Assembly: GCF_014204865.1 (NCBI RefSeq) | Contig: NZ_JACHMG010000001.1 | Coordinates: 7,466,501-7,530,500, forward strand | Reading direction: 5' to 3' | DNA from: Amycolatopsis jiangsuensis | GTDB lineage: Bacteria; Actinomycetota; Actinomycetes; Mycobacteriales; Pseudonocardiaceae | Length of the DNA: 64,000 nt | In this document: piece after piece, positions 36,385 to 46,136 of the stretch | Numbering within the stretch: position 1 is the stretch's first letter | Layout: each line of letters begins with the position of its first letter | Notes under the pieces: model-generated | Seen by the model: only the letters and a program-made list of their open reading frames with translations | Told to the model about the DNA's origin: nothing | Databases searched by the model: none | Made by a program: the position numbers and the translations under genes

Positions 36385-37581
36385 TCAGCAGGAGCCGTTG
36401 TCGGTCCACACACCGGTGGTGCCGGGTTCTTCGCCCTGGGTCCACCACTTGGCAGTCCATCGGTGTCCGTTGTGGGAAACGATGGTGCCGCCCGAGTAGG
36501 CCTGCGACTTCTGCCATTCCGATGCACTGCAGGTGGCCGGGGGATTCGTCGGGTCGCTCGTGGGCGGGTCCGCCTGAGGCGGCGTGGCCCCGGCGAACTT
36601 CGTGGTGAACTTCGTGAAGTCCCAGTCGTTCTGCGCCACATTCGAGCACACGCCGTTGTCTGTCGTGCCCACGCACGGACGGTCCCGGTTCACCGACCAG
36701 AAAGTGAACCGGCCGAGCTTGTGGCTCGTCGCGTAGTCATACACGGTCTGGAAATCCGAAACGGTGAAGATCTCCGCGGAATCTGATTTGCCGTTCATCC
36801 CGGAAAAACCTTCGTGCGCGTACGCGGTGGCGCTGTCCCAGCCGAGGTGGCTTTCGAGCAGGCCGTGGAACGCTTCCAAGGCCGACACTTGGGAAGAGGC
36901 GCCGTTGAACCCTCCGTCGAACGGCATGATCGAGAAGTTCGCCGGACTGAAGCCGATCGATTTCGCCTGATCCAGCAGCTGAGTGCCGAACCATCCCGTG
37001 CCGGCCGAAGTGCCCGGCATGGTCACCGACACGAACAGGCCCGGATTGTCCGCCTGCAGTTTTTTCGCCGCACCCAATTCATTGGCGATCGCCGCGGAGC
37101 TTTCGTACTCCGGTTCTTCCAGGTCGAAATCGATGGCCTTGAGCTGATATTTCGTGACGACCTGCTGGTACGCCGCGGCGGTGGCATCGGCGGTGCCGCA
37201 GGTCTGACCGAGCTTCGTACCGCCGTAGCCGCCGACCGAGACCGACACGTCCCCGCCGTTCGAGCGGATCTTGCTGATGGCGCCCGCGACCGCCGCGTCG
37301 TCCGATAGTGCGGTGGTGCCGTCCCAGGTCGGCGAGCAGCCGCTGTCGTCGGGCGCGAGGATGAAGGCGAGCTGGAACGCTTTCTGCCCGGTCGCGTTCA
37401 TCACGGTCACCGGGTCGGGCGGATTGTTGCTCTGTGGCATCAGGTATGGCGCCGAGGCATACCAGTTACTGCCGAGCGCGGCCGTTTCCGGCTGCGCGTC
37501 CGCAGTGGCGGCCAGCGCACCGGCCGTTCCGAACACTGTGGTGGCGGCGACGAAAGTGGCGGCCAGTCTGCTTCTTCGCAT
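36385..37581 (-). CDS. Secreted GH18 chitinase with C-terminal chitin-binding domain
   Basis: 398 residues. A Sec signal peptide (RRSRLAATFVAATTVFGTAGALAATADA) precedes a TIM barrel with the GH18 signatures GGDVSVSVGGYGG and AIDFDLEEPEY (DxDxE with the catalytic Glu). A Pro/Thr linker follows, then a CBM5/12 domain (SEWQKSQAYSGGTIVSHNGHRWTAKWW, with surface Trp). It hydrolyses or binds extracellular chitin. Start ATG 37581 with a weak GGAGGACA upstream. The upstream side is a repeat-rich intergenic region. Confidence 0.9.
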   Translation of the reverse strand: MRRSRLAATFVAATTVFGTAGALAATADAQPETAALGSNWYASAPYLMPQSNNPPDPVTVMNATGQKAFQLAFILAPDDSGCSPTWDGTTALSDDAAVAGAISKIRSNGGDVSVSVGGYGGTKLGQTCGTADATAAAYQQVVTKYQLKAIDFDLEEPEYESSAAIANELGAAKKLQADNPGLFVSVTMPGTSAGTGWFGTQLLDQAKSIGFSPANFSIMPFDGGFNGASSQVSALEAFHGLLESHLGWDSATAYAHEGFSGMNGKSDSAEIFTVSDFQTVYDYATSHKLGRFTFWSVNRDRPCVGTTDNGVCSNVAQNDWDFTKFTTKFAGATPPQADPPTSDPTNPPATCSASEWQKSQAYSGGTIVSHNGHRWTAKWWTQGEEPGTTGVWTDNGSC

Positions 37582-37779
37582 CTGTCCTCCGAGCTGTCGA
37601 GCGGAGCGGGTGCGGTAAGCATTGGACTAGACCACTGGCAAGTCAAGACGAGACGCGACGAACTCGGCGGAAGACAGGTGGGTTCGGGTGGTATGCCGGA
37701 ATCCGGTGCGCGCGTTCACCCTGGTGGCGCAATGGTTCCCCGGAATGCGGATGTGGACCGCCGGAGCAAGGAGGTCTGC

Positions 37780-38190
37780 ATGGAAGCCGCGTGGGAGCGT
37801 GGGGGGGCGGGTGCCGTTGCCGGGTGGATGTTTGGGGTGGCTGCCGCTGTCGGGTGGATGTGTGGAGGTGGACGCGGTGCTCGGGGGAGTGTGGGGGCGG
37901 GTGCCGTTGCCGGGTGGATGTGGAGGTGGACGCCGCTGCGGGGCGGGAGTGCGGGGATGGGTGTCGTTGTCAGGGGGAGTGTGGAGGTGGCTGGCACTGC
38001 CAGTCCGGAGCGTGGAGGTGGACGCAGGTGCCGGGTGGATGTGTAAAGGTGGGCGCGTTCTCGGGCGGGAGCGTGAGAGAAAGTGCCGCTGCCGGGCGGG
38101 AGCGTGCGAATGAGAGCCGTTGTCGGGCGGATGTGTGGAGGTGGGTACCACTGCCGGGCGGGCGGTGGGATGGCGCGGCAAGGGTGGGGA
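37780..38190. repeat. G-rich degenerate minisatellite upstream of the chitinase
   Basis: About ten diverged copies of a roughly 39-base unit containing GTGCCGTTGCCGGGTGGATG and GTGGAGGTGG occupy the 0.8 kb between the chitinase and cobN. No gene is supported in 37582-38375. Beside it, 38230-38325 holds four small palindromes of the type GCCGCTGCAGCGGC spaced 25-30 bases, close to the cobN end; they may contribute to termination of cobN transcription. Confidence 0.65.
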
Positions 38191-38375
38191 GTGGCTACCG
38201 GCGGGAGTGCGGACGTGAGGTAGTTGCCGCTGCAGCGGCGGGTGGCGGGTGCCGCCGCAGCGGCGGGCGGTAGCTGCCGCCGCAGCGGTGGGTGGCAGGT
38301 GCCGCTGTAGCGGCGTGCGTGTGGTCCTGAGTGCGGAGCGGATGTCTCCCCAGGGCAGGAACGCCCCGCTGCCGG

Positions 38376-41300
38376 TCAGTCGGCTTCCAGGTCGCCTTCC
38401 AGGGTCAGGTAGACCTCGCGCATGCGGGCCAGCAGGGCCGGATCGGGGGTGGACCACAGGCCTCGGTCGGCGGCTTCGGTCAGGCGTTCCACGATGCCCC
38501 TCAGTGCCCAGGGGTTGGCGTCTCGGAGGAACTGCTGGTTGACCTCGTCCAGGACGTAGGACTCGGTCAGTTTCTCGTACATCCAGTCGTCCACCACGCC
38601 GGCGGTCGCGTCGAAGCCGAAAAGGTAGTCGACGGTCGCGGCGAGTTCGAAGGCTCCCTTGTAGCCGTGCCGGCGCATGGCGGACAGCCAGCGCGGATTG
38701 ACCACCCGGGCGCGGAACACGCGGGCGGTCTCCTCACCCAGGGTCCGGGTGCGCACGGCGTCGGGGGTGGTCGAGTCGCCGACGTAGGACTTCGGGGCGG
38801 TGCCGGTCAAAGCCCGTACGGTGGCGATCATCCCGCCGTGGTACTGAAAGTAGTCGTCCGAATCGGCGATGTCGTGTTCGCGGGTGTCGGTGTTCTTCGC
38901 GGCGACCACGATGCGGCGGTACGAGCTTTCCATGTCTTCACGGGCGGGGCGGCCGTCGAGGTCGCGGCCGTAGGCGAAGCCGCCCCAGACCGCGTAGACC
39001 TCGGCCAGGTCCTTGTCGTCACGCCAGTTCCCGGAGTCCATCAACGGCAGCAGACCCGCCCCGTACGCGCCGGGTTTCGAGCCGAAGATCCGGGTCGTCG
39101 CGCGGCGGGTGTCGCCATGGGCGGCCACGTCCGCGGCGACGTGGGCACGCACGAAGTTCGAAGCCTCCGGCTCGTCGAGGGCGGCGACGAGCCGGACCGC
39201 GTCGTCCAGCAACGTGATCACGTGGGGGAAAGCGTCCCGGAAGAAGCCGCTGATCCGCACCGTCACATCGATCCGCGGGCGGCCCAGCTCGGACAGCGGG
39301 ATGGCTGCGATCCCGGTGACCCGTCGCGAAGCCTCGTCCCACACTGGTTGCACGCCCAGGAGGGCGAGCACTTCGGCGGCGTCGTCGCCGGACGTGCGCA
39401 TCGCCGACGTCCCCCACACCGACAGGCCGACGGAACGAGGCCAGTCGCCGTTGTCTTCGCGGTAGCGGCGCAGCAGGGAATCGGCCAGCGCCTGCCCGGT
39501 CTCCCAGGCAAGCCGGCTCGGGATCGCCTTCGGGTCCACGGTGTAGAAGTTCCGGCCGGTCGGCAGCACGTTCACCAAGCCGCGCAACGGGGAACCGCTC
39601 GGCCCGGCCGGGACGTATCCGCCGTCCAGCGCGTGCAGGACGGCGTCCACCTCGCCCGACGTGCCGGCCAGCCGGGGGACGACCTCGTCGGCTGCGAAGG
39701 CCAGTACCCGCGAGACCTCGGGATCCGGGCCGCCCAGCGTCTCGGAGACCACAGTGGACACAGCGGAAGGCGACCACGACCGCGCCTCCATCGCCGAGAC
39801 CAGCGAGTGGGCGGTGGTCTCGATGGCATCCACTTCGGACAGCGGGGTGTCGGAGTTTTCCTTGAGCCCGAGTGCGGAACGCAGTCCGGGGACCGCGCCC
39901 TGCTTGCCGCCCCACATCTGCTGCGCGCGCAGCATGGCGAGCACGAGGTTGACGCGCGCCTCGCCTGTCGGTGCCTCGCCGAGGATGTGCAGCCCGTCGC
40001 GGATCTGCGCGTCCTTGACCTCGCACAGCCAGCCGTCGATGTGCAGCAAAAAGTCGTCGAACTCGGCGTCGTGCGGGCGCTGTTCCACACCGAGGTCGTG
40101 GTCCAGCTTCGCGGCCTGGATGAGGGTCCAGATCTGCGCCCGGATCGCGGGCAGTTTCGCCGGGTCCATTGCGGCGATGTTGGCGTGCTCGTCGAGCAGC
40201 TGCTCGAGCCGGGCCAAATCGCCATAAGACTCGGCACGTGCCATCGGCGGCACGAGGTGGTCGACGATCGTCGCGTGCGCGCGCCGTTTCGCCTGCGCGC
40301 CTTCACCGGGGTCGTTGATCAGGAACGGGTACACCAGCGGGAGATTGCCGAGCACGGCGTCCGGTGCGCAGGACGCGGACAGCCCGGCCGTCTTGCCCGG
40401 CAGCCATTCCAGGGAACCGTGCTTGCCCAGGTGCACCACGGCGTGGGCACCGAATTCCTCCTCGAGCCAGCGGTACGCGGCGAGATAGTGATGGCTCGGC
40501 GGCAGATCCGGGTTGTGGTAGATGGCCACCGGGTTCTCGCCGAACCCGCGGGGTGGCTGGATCATCAGCACGATGTTGCCCGACTGCAGCGACGCCAGCA
40601 CGATGTCACCCTCGGGGTTCGCCGACGTGTCGACATACAGCGAGCCCGGCGCCGGGCCCCACTGCTGTTCCATCGCCTCGCGCAACGCAGCCGGCAGCTG
40701 CGCGAACCAGGACTGGTACCGCGCGGCGGGAACCCTGATCGGGTTGCCCGCCAGCTGGTCCTCGGTCAGCCACTCCGGATCCTGGCCGCCGGCCGCGATC
40801 AGCGCGTGGATGAGCGCGTCGCCGTCCGGCTGGTCGGTGCCGGTGGGCTCGACTCCCGGGAAGACGTCCGCGCCGAGGTCGTAGCCGCGGTCGCGCATCA
40901 GCCGCAACAGCTTCACCGCGGACGCCGGGGTGTCGAGGCCGACTGCGTTGCCCACGCGGGAATGTTTCGTCGGGTACGCCGAGAGCATCAGAGCGATCCG
41001 CCGCGAAGCGGGCGGGGTGTGCCGCAGCCGCGCATGGGCGAGCGCGATCCGGGCGACGCGCGACGCACGCTCGTCGTCGGCGACGTAACGGGGAAGCCCG
41101 TCGTCATCGAATTCTTTGAAGGAGAACGGAACCGTGATGATCCGGCCGTCGAATTCCGGGACCGCCATCTGGTTGCCCGCGTCGAGCGGGGACAGGCCCT
41201 CGTCGTTGTCCTGCCACGTCTCGTGGTCGCTGGTCAGGCACAGCGCCTGCAGCACCGGGACATCCAGCGCAGCCATCTCCGCGACGTCCCACGACTCGTC

Positions 41301-41981
41301 GTCGCCGCCCGCGCCGGCCTCCGACGGCCGCGTGCCGCCCGCGGCCAGCACGGTGACCAGCAGCGCGTCCACCTTGCCCAGCTCGGCCATCATCTCCGGG
41401 GCACGCGTACGCAGCGAAGCGGTGTGGATCGGCAAAGCTCGCCCACCGGCGGCTTCGACAGCGTCCGCGAGCGCATGCACAAACGCGGTGTTCCCGGACA
41501 GGTGGTGCGCGCGGTAGTACAGGATCCCGACGACCGGGCCGTCCGAGGCGGGAGCCGGCCGGTCCAGCACACCCCAGGACGGGAGTTCGGCCGGTGGTTC
41601 GAAGCCCTCGCCGGTGAGCAGCAGCGTGTCGGACAGGAACCGGTGCAGCTGGGTGAGGTTTTCCGGACCACCCTGCGCGAGGTACGCGTGGGCCTGCGCG
41701 GCGATGCCGGCCGGAGTCGTGGAGAGGTTCATCAGCTCGGCGTCCGGAGCCTGCTCGCCGCCGAGGACGATCACGTGCGAGCCCGACGCGCGCAGCGAGT
41801 CCAGGCCTTCCTGCCAGGTCCGCGGTGTGCCCAGGATACGGACCACCACGATCGGCGCGTCCGCCAGCAGCTGCGGCAGGTCCGCCACCGCGATCCGGGC
41901 GGGGTTGCCGAGCCGGTAGCCGGCCCCGCTGGCCCTGGCACTGAGCAGATCGGTGTCCGAAGTGGACAGCAGCAGGATCAC
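38376..41981 (-). CDS. cobN: Cobaltochelatase large subunit CobN
   Basis: 1201 residues. This is the large subunit that inserts cobalt into hydrogenobyrinate a,c-diamide in the aerobic pathway. The start typical of CobN (ILLLSTSDTDLLSAR) follows GTG 41981, which has GAGGAA upstream. Diagnostic stretches are GILYYRAHHLSGNTAFV, HLGKHGSLEWLPGK, RNFYTVDPKAIPSRLAWETG and GYKGAFELAATVDYLFG. It works with an AAA+/VWA chelatase partner, here the ChlI/ChlD-type protein at 53612. It is alone in its transcription unit and carries a B12 riboswitch in its leader. The long plus-strand frame across it is a shadow. Confidence 0.95.
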   Translation of the reverse strand: MILLLSTSDTDLLSARASGAGYRLGNPARIAVADLPQLLADAPIVVVRILGTPRTWQEGLDSLRASGSHVIVLGGEQAPDAELMNLSTTPAGIAAQAHAYLAQGGPENLTQLHRFLSDTLLLTGEGFEPPAELPSWGVLDRPAPASDGPVVGILYYRAHHLSGNTAFVHALADAVEAAGGRALPIHTASLRTRAPEMMAELGKVDALLVTVLAAGGTRPSEAGAGGDDESWDVAEMAALDVPVLQALCLTSDHETWQDNDEGLSPLDAGNQMAVPEFDGRIITVPFSFKEFDDDGLPRYVADDERASRVARIALAHARLRHTPPASRRIALMLSAYPTKHSRVGNAVGLDTPASAVKLLRLMRDRGYDLGADVFPGVEPTGTDQPDGDALIHALIAAGGQDPEWLTEDQLAGNPIRVPAARYQSWFAQLPAALREAMEQQWGPAPGSLYVDTSANPEGDIVLASLQSGNIVLMIQPPRGFGENPVAIYHNPDLPPSHHYLAAYRWLEEEFGAHAVVHLGKHGSLEWLPGKTAGLSASCAPDAVLGNLPLVYPFLINDPGEGAQAKRRAHATIVDHLVPPMARAESYGDLARLEQLLDEHANIAAMDPAKLPAIRAQIWTLIQAAKLDHDLGVEQRPHDAEFDDFLLHIDGWLCEVKDAQIRDGLHILGEAPTGEARVNLVLAMLRAQQMWGGKQGAVPGLRSALGLKENSDTPLSEVDAIETTAHSLVSAMEARSWSPSAVSTVVSETLGGPDPEVSRVLAFAADEVVPRLAGTSGEVDAVLHALDGGYVPAGPSGSPLRGLVNVLPTGRNFYTVDPKAIPSRLAWETGQALADSLLRRYREDNGDWPRSVGLSVWGTSAMRTSGDDAAEVLALLGVQPVWDEASRRVTGIAAIPLSELGRPRIDVTVRISGFFRDAFPHVITLLDDAVRLVAALDEPEASNFVRAHVAADVAAHGDTRRATTRIFGSKPGAYGAGLLPLMDSGNWRDDKDLAEVYAVWGGFAYGRDLDGRPAREDMESSYRRIVVAAKNTDTREHDIADSDDYFQYHGGMIATVRALTGTAPKSYVGDSTTPDAVRTRTLGEETARVFRARVVNPRWLSAMRRHGYKGAFELAATVDYLFGFDATAGVVDDWMYEKLTESYVLDEVNQQFLRDANPWALRGIVERLTEAADRGLWSTPDPALLARMREVYLTLEGDLEAD

Positions 41982-41991
41982 GGCGTTCCTC

Positions 41992-42125
41992 ACTCGGGGT
42001 GTCCGCGCCCCGGGTCGTCGGGCACGCCGGCGGGAGTTCCTGGCTCCCGGGCGCCGCGGCACCCGGTCACAGTGGCGGGACCGTCCCGGATTCTCACCGG
42101 GTTCCTCCGCATGCCGACGCGTGGT
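41992..42125 (-). promoter_or_regulatory. Cobalamin riboswitch (leader of cobN)
   Basis: On the minus strand: GGAGGAACCCGGTGAGAATC, then GGGACGGTCCCGCCACTGTG and later GAGCCAGGAACTC. These are the conserved core and B12 box of the cobalamin riboswitch. It ends about ten bases before the cobN start, and the region GGAACGCCGTG could be sequestered, so translational shut-off at high adenosylcobalamin is expected. A TTGACG box (42162-42157) with a weak AAGAGT 17 bases on may be the promoter. Confidence 0.92.
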
Positions 42126-42158
42126 TCGCTCTCACTCTTGCCGGGTGCGGGGGCCGCG

Positions 42159-42827
42159 TCAAGGTGACGGAATCCGCACGGCCGTGATCGGCCGGTCGGT
42201 GACGTGGTGGTGCTGCCGCGCGGTGACGCTCCAGGCGTAGCCGGCGAACGAGCCGGTGCCCGGGTCGGCGTGCAGCACCAGGTGCCCGTACCCGGCGCCC
42301 TGCCCGCCGGGGGAGCGGCTGTCCGGGAACCGCGGTGAGCTGCCGTGCGGGTCGGCGGTGCAGTCGGCCACCGGCACCACGTAGCCATGGTCTTCGAGCA
42401 GCCGCGGTGGCTCCCGGACGGCCGCGATGTGACCGGTGTTGACCAGGCGCCGGTGACCGTAGTCGATCACCACGAGGTCGCCGGGACGCAGGTCACGCAC
42501 GGTGTGCACCGGGGCGAAGTGCGGTACGGCGCGACGGGCGAAAATCCAGCGATAGGTGCGCGACGGCGGGCTCACCGAGCCAAAGTGGGTGGCGAAGAAC
42601 TCGTCGTCCGCCCAGTCGTAGACCCGCTTCAGCAGCTGGGTCTGGAAGGAGGCGCACTGCGTGTGGTTGCGCCACCGCGGCGCCCAGCTGATCAGGTCGG
42701 GCTCGCCGGCGGTCTTGTACCGGTTGTCCTCGGGCCGCACGTGGTCGATCAAATCCTCCGCGGCCCGCAGGTGTGCGGGAGCGCTCACGCCGGATGGCTT
42801 TCGTCGTGGTTTCGGTGGCTTCTCCAC
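42159..42827 (-). CDS. Hypothetical protein, possibly papain/CHAP-like
   Basis: 222 residues with no firm family. A Cys in HTQCASFQTQLLKRVY and a His in VNTGHIAAV, separated by an aromatic-rich beta region with LRPGDLVVIDYG, resemble the Cys-His arrangement of NlpC/CHAP amidases (weak inference). There is no signal peptide. The start is uncertain: GTG 42827 is the longest, GTG 42788 the alternative, and neither has a good ribosome site. The last bases overlap the likely cobN promoter. It is divergent from cobG, 50 bp away. Confidence 0.55.
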   Translation of the reverse strand: MEKPPKPRRKPSGVSAPAHLRAAEDLIDHVRPEDNRYKTAGEPDLISWAPRWRNHTQCASFQTQLLKRVYDWADDEFFATHFGSVSPPSRTYRWIFARRAVPHFAPVHTVRDLRPGDLVVIDYGHRRLVNTGHIAAVREPPRLLEDHGYVVPVADCTADPHGSSPRFPDSRSPGGQGAGYGHLVLHADPGTGSFAGYAWSVTARQHHHVTDRPITAVRIPSP

Positions 42828-42877
42828 GCTAACCGATCGTGAGCTCGCTGAATCCGGTGCGGGTTACAGTGAGCGGC

Positions 42878-43984
42878 ATGTCGCGAGTGCGTGCCGACGC
42901 CTGCCCCGGGGTGTTCGCCGTCCATGACGCGGCGGACGGGCCGCTCGCGCGGGTCCGGTTGCCGGGCGGGGTGGTCACGGCGGAGCGGTTGCGCGTGCTC
43001 GCCGCCTGCACCGAGGACCTCGGCGACGGCGACGTCCACCTGACTTCACGCGGGAACGTGCAGCTGCGCGGGGTACGCGGGGAGGGGCTGGCCGGCCGGC
43101 TCGGAGCAGCGGGTCTGCTGCCGTCGCCGAGCCACGAGCGCGTGCGCAACGTGCTGGCCTCGCCGCTCAGCGGAATCCACGGCGGTCTCGCCGACGTGCG
43201 GGAGCTCGCCGCGGAGCTGGACCGCGAGTTGTGCGCCAAGCCCGCGCTGGCCGGCTTGCCGGGCCGGTTCCTGTTCGCTTTCGACGACGGGCGGGGCGAC
43301 GTCGCGGGTGAGGGCGCCGACGTGTGCTGGCGCGCTGTGACGTCGTCGTCCGGAGTGGTACTGCTGGCTGGGACCGATTCGGGCCTCGTGGTGCCGCGCG
43401 CGGGGGCGGTGTCCTCTCTGCTGACGGTGGCGCAAGCGTTTGCCGACGCCCGGGGAGCGGCGTGGCGGATCGATGAGCTGGCCGATCCTTCGGCACTGCT
43501 GCCGGACGGTCCGCGGGAAGTACCGCAGGTGCGTTCGAACCGGGCCGATCCGACTGTCGGCCGGATCGGGCAGGCGGTCGGGGTGGCGCCGCGCTTCGGC
43601 AGGCTGACCGCGGGCCAGCTGCGAGTGCTCGCGGACTTCGGCGACGCGGTGGTCACGCCGTGGCGTTCGGTCCTGCTGCCGGGTGGGGCGGATGTCGAGC
43701 GGCTGCACGAAGCGGAGCTGTCGACGGATCCGTCGAGCACCGAGATCACCGCCTGCATCGGCGCGCCGGCGTGCGCGAAGTCACTGGCGGACGTCCGCGC
43801 CGACGCGCGCGCGCTCGTCCCGGTGGGTGCGCGCGTGCACGTGTCAGGCTGCTCCCGGCGGTGCGGACGGCCCTCGGGGACCCACCACGACGTCGTCGCC
43901 GACGACGGCGGCTACCGTGTCGACGGGCGTTGGACCCCGGCGTCCGGCTTGGCGGACGCGTTGGCGAGAAAGGCACGTGCGTGA
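42878..43984 (+). CDS. cobG: Precorrin-3B synthase
   Basis: 368 residues of the nitrite/sulfite-reductase (ferredoxin-like, sirohaem/Fe-S) superfamily. CobG uses O2 to hydroxylate precorrin-3A and form the gamma-lactone before ring contraction. The duplicated half-domains are visible ([12 protein letters not shown] and the later [13 protein letters not shown]), and Cys ligands occur in [13 protein letters not shown] and [12 protein letters not shown]. The start is ATG 42878, chosen over in-frame upstream codons because [15 protein letters not shown] is the usual N-terminus. It ends in a GTGA overlap with cobH. Its presence marks the aerobic pathway. Confidence 0.92.
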   Translation: MSRVRADACPGVFAVHDAADGPLARVRLPGGVVTAERLRVLAACTEDLGDGDVHLTSRGNVQLRGVRGEGLAGRLGAAGLLPSPSHERVRNVLASPLSGIHGGLADVRELAAELDRELCAKPALAGLPGRFLFAFDDGRGDVAGEGADVCWRAVTSSSGVVLLAGTDSGLVVPRAGAVSSLLTVAQAFADARGAAWRIDELADPSALLPDGPREVPQVRSNRADPTVGRIGQAVGVAPRFGRLTAGQLRVLADFGDAVVTPWRSVLLPGGADVERLHEAELSTDPSSTEITACIGAPACAKSLADVRADARALVPVGARVHVSGCSRRCGRPSGTHHDVVADDGGYRVDGRWTPASGLADALARKARA

Positions 43985-44604
43985 TCGACTACCTGCGGGA
44001 CGGGGCCGAGATCTACCGGCATTCGTTCGCCACCATCCGCGAGGAGGCCGACCTGGCCATCCTGCCCGGCGACGTGGCCGGCGTCGCGGTGCGGATGATC
44101 CACTCCTGCGGCATGGTCGACCTGGTCGAGGACCTGCGGTACTCGCTCGACGTGGTCGAGGCGGGCCGGGTCGCGCTCGCCTCGGGGGCGCCGATCCTGT
44201 GTGACGCCAAGATGGTCGCCAGCGGGATCACCCGCAGGCGGTTGCCCGCGGCCAACGAGATCGTGTGCACTGTGGACGATCCTTCGGTGCCGGGCCTGGC
44301 CGAGCGGATGGGTACCACGCGTTCGGCGGCGGCGCTGGAGCTGTGGCGGGATCGGCTGCCCGGTTCGGTGGTGGCCGTCGGCAACGCGCCCACCGCGTTG
44401 TTCCGGCTGCTGGAGCTGCTCGACGAGGGCGTCGGCGCGCCGGCCGCGATCGTCGGGGTGCCCGTCGGGTTCGTCGGCGCCGCGGAGTCCAAAGTGGAGC
44501 TGGTGAAGCGGGCACCCGCGCCGTACCTGGTGGTACAGGGCCGTCGTGGGGGCAGTGCGATGGCGGTCGGTGCGGTGAACGCGATCGCGAGCCCGGCCGA
44601 ATGA
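43981..44604 (+). CDS. cobH: Precorrin-8X methylmutase
   Basis: 207 residues. It moves the C11 methyl to C12, producing hydrogenobyrinate. The catalytic His is in [11 protein letters not shown], and the conserved segments [18 protein letters not shown] and [17 protein letters not shown] match the CobH/CbiC family. GTG 43981 overlaps the cobG stop and its own stop overlaps the cobIJ ATG, so the three genes are translated as a unit. Confidence 0.96.
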   Translation: MIDYLRDGAEIYRHSFATIREEADLAILPGDVAGVAVRMIHSCGMVDLVEDLRYSLDVVEAGRVALASGAPILCDAKMVASGITRRRLPAANEIVCTVDDPSVPGLAERMGTTRSAAALELWRDRLPGSVVAVGNAPTALFRLLELLDEGVGAPAAIVGVPVGFVGAAESKVELVKRAPAPYLVVQGRRGGSAMAVGAVNAIASPAE

Positions 44605-46109
44605 GCGGGCGGCTCTACGGCGTCGGGCTCGGTCCCGGCGATCCCGAACTGATGACGGTGAAGGCCGCCCGGCTGATCGGCGAGGCGGACGTGGTCGCCT
44701 ACCACTGCGCGCGGCACGGACGCAGCATCGCGCGGTCGGTGGCCGAACCGTACCTGCGGGAAGGCCAGCTGGAGGAGCGGCTGGTCTACCCGGTCACCAC
44801 CGAGACCACCGACCACCCCGGTGGCTACGAGGGCGCGATCGCCGATTTCTACGAGCTGAGCGCGAAGAAGCTCGCCGAGCACCTGGATGCCGGACGCGAC
44901 GTGGTGCTGCTGTGCGAGGGCGACCCGTTCTTCTACGGCTCCTACATGTACATGCACGAACGGCTTTCCGGCCGGTTCACCGCGGAGGTGGTCCCGGGGG
45001 TGACCTCGGTGAGCGCCGCGTCGTCGGTGCTCGGGCGGCCGCTGGTGCAGCGGGACGAAGTGCTCACCGTGCTGCCGGGTACGTTGCCGGCGCCGGAGCT
45101 GGCGCGGCGGCTGGCCGACACCGACGCGGCCGCGGTGCCGAAGCTGGGCCGTACGTTCGGCTCGGTCCGGGAGGCCCTTGCCGAGGCCGGAAAACTGGAC
45201 GACGCCTGGTACGTCGAACGAGCCACCTGGGGGCAGCAGCGGATCGAGCCGTTCGCCGAGGTCGATCCGGACACCGTGCCGTACTTCTCACTGGCGTTGC
45301 TGCCGAGTCCGGCGTACCAGTCCCGTGTGGACGGTGAGCCGCCGGTGCCCGCGTCACCGGCGCGGGGCGGCGAGGTCGTGGTGGTCGGGCTGGGCCCGGC
45401 CGGGCCGGAGTGGCTGACCCCCCAGGCGTCGGCGGAGCTGGCCGCGGCGGACCACGTCGTGGGCTACGGTCCTTATGTGGCAAGGGTTCCGCAGCGAGCC
45501 GGGCAGCAGCGGCACGCGTCGGGCAACCGGGTGGAGGCCGATCGCGCGGCGGCGGCGCTGGAGCTGGCCTCCTCCGGCGCCCGGGTGGTCGTGGTGTCGT
45601 CGGGGGACCCGGGAGTGTTCGCGATGGCTTCCGCGGTGCTGGAACAGGTTTCGGCCGGACGCGGTGCCGGCGTGCGGGTGCGGGTCGTCCCGGGGGTCAC
45701 GGCGGCGCAGGCAGCGGCTTCCCGGGTGGGCGCGCCGCTGGGGCACGACTACTGCGTGCTGTCCCTTTCCGACCGGCTCAAGCCGTGGGAGATCATCGAG
45801 CGCAGGCTGGACGCCGCCGGTGCGGCGGATCTCGTGCTGGCGCTGTACAACCCGGCGTCCCGGACCCGGGTCACGCAGCTGGAGTCGGCGCGGGAAGTCC
45901 TGCTGCGGCGCCGGTCCCCGGGTACGCCGGTGGTGGTGGCCCGCGACGTCGGCGGACCGGAGGAGCAGGTCAGGGTGACCACGCTGGGCGAACTGGATCC
46001 CTCCACTGTGGACATGCGCTGCCTGCTGATCGTCGGTTCGTCGAAGACCGTGGTGGAGGCCGGGCCGGACGGAGCGCCGACGGTGTGGACGCCGCGAACC
46101 TACTCCTGA
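44601..46109 (+). CDS. cobIJ: Fused precorrin-2 C20- / precorrin-3B C17-methyltransferase
   Basis: 502 residues made of two tetrapyrrole methylase domains. The CobI half (1-245) has [34 protein letters not shown] and [13 protein letters not shown]. The CobJ half (255-502) has [43 protein letters not shown] and [10 protein letters not shown]. Both use SAM. The same fusion is known in mycobacteria. It starts in an ATGA overlap with cobH; a short hairpin follows the stop. Confidence 0.95.
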   Translation: MSGRLYGVGLGPGDPELMTVKAARLIGEADVVAYHCARHGRSIARSVAEPYLREGQLEERLVYPVTTETTDHPGGYEGAIADFYELSAKKLAEHLDAGRDVVLLCEGDPFFYGSYMYMHERLSGRFTAEVVPGVTSVSAASSVLGRPLVQRDEVLTVLPGTLPAPELARRLADTDAAAVPKLGRTFGSVREALAEAGKLDDAWYVERATWGQQRIEPFAEVDPDTVPYFSLALLPSPAYQSRVDGEPPVPASPARGGEVVVVGLGPAGPEWLTPQASAELAAADHVVGYGPYVARVPQRAGQQRHASGNRVEADRAAAALELASSGARVVVVSSGDPGVFAMASAVLEQVSAGRGAGVRVRVVPGVTAAQAAASRVGAPLGHDYCVLSLSDRLKPWEIIERRLDAAGAADLVLALYNPASRTRVTQLESAREVLLRRRSPGTPVVVARDVGGPEEQVRVTTLGELDPSTVDMRCLLIVGSSKTVVEAGPDGAPTVWTPRTYS

Positions 46110-46126
46110 GCCGGCATCCCGGCTCA
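46107..46126. terminator. Hairpin between convergent cobIJ and emb-like genes
   Basis: TGAGCCGG-CATC-CCGGCTCA is a perfect 8-bp stem formed from the cobIJ stop codon onward and ending 11 bases before the emb-like stop. It is shared by both transcripts by position; no T-run. Confidence 0.55.
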
Positions 46127-46136
46127 GCAGCAGGCG

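Noticed and set aside
38331..42167. A plus-strand open frame of about 1278 codons
   Set aside because: It is the antisense of cobN, kept open by high GC. It has no ribosome site or recognisable domains.
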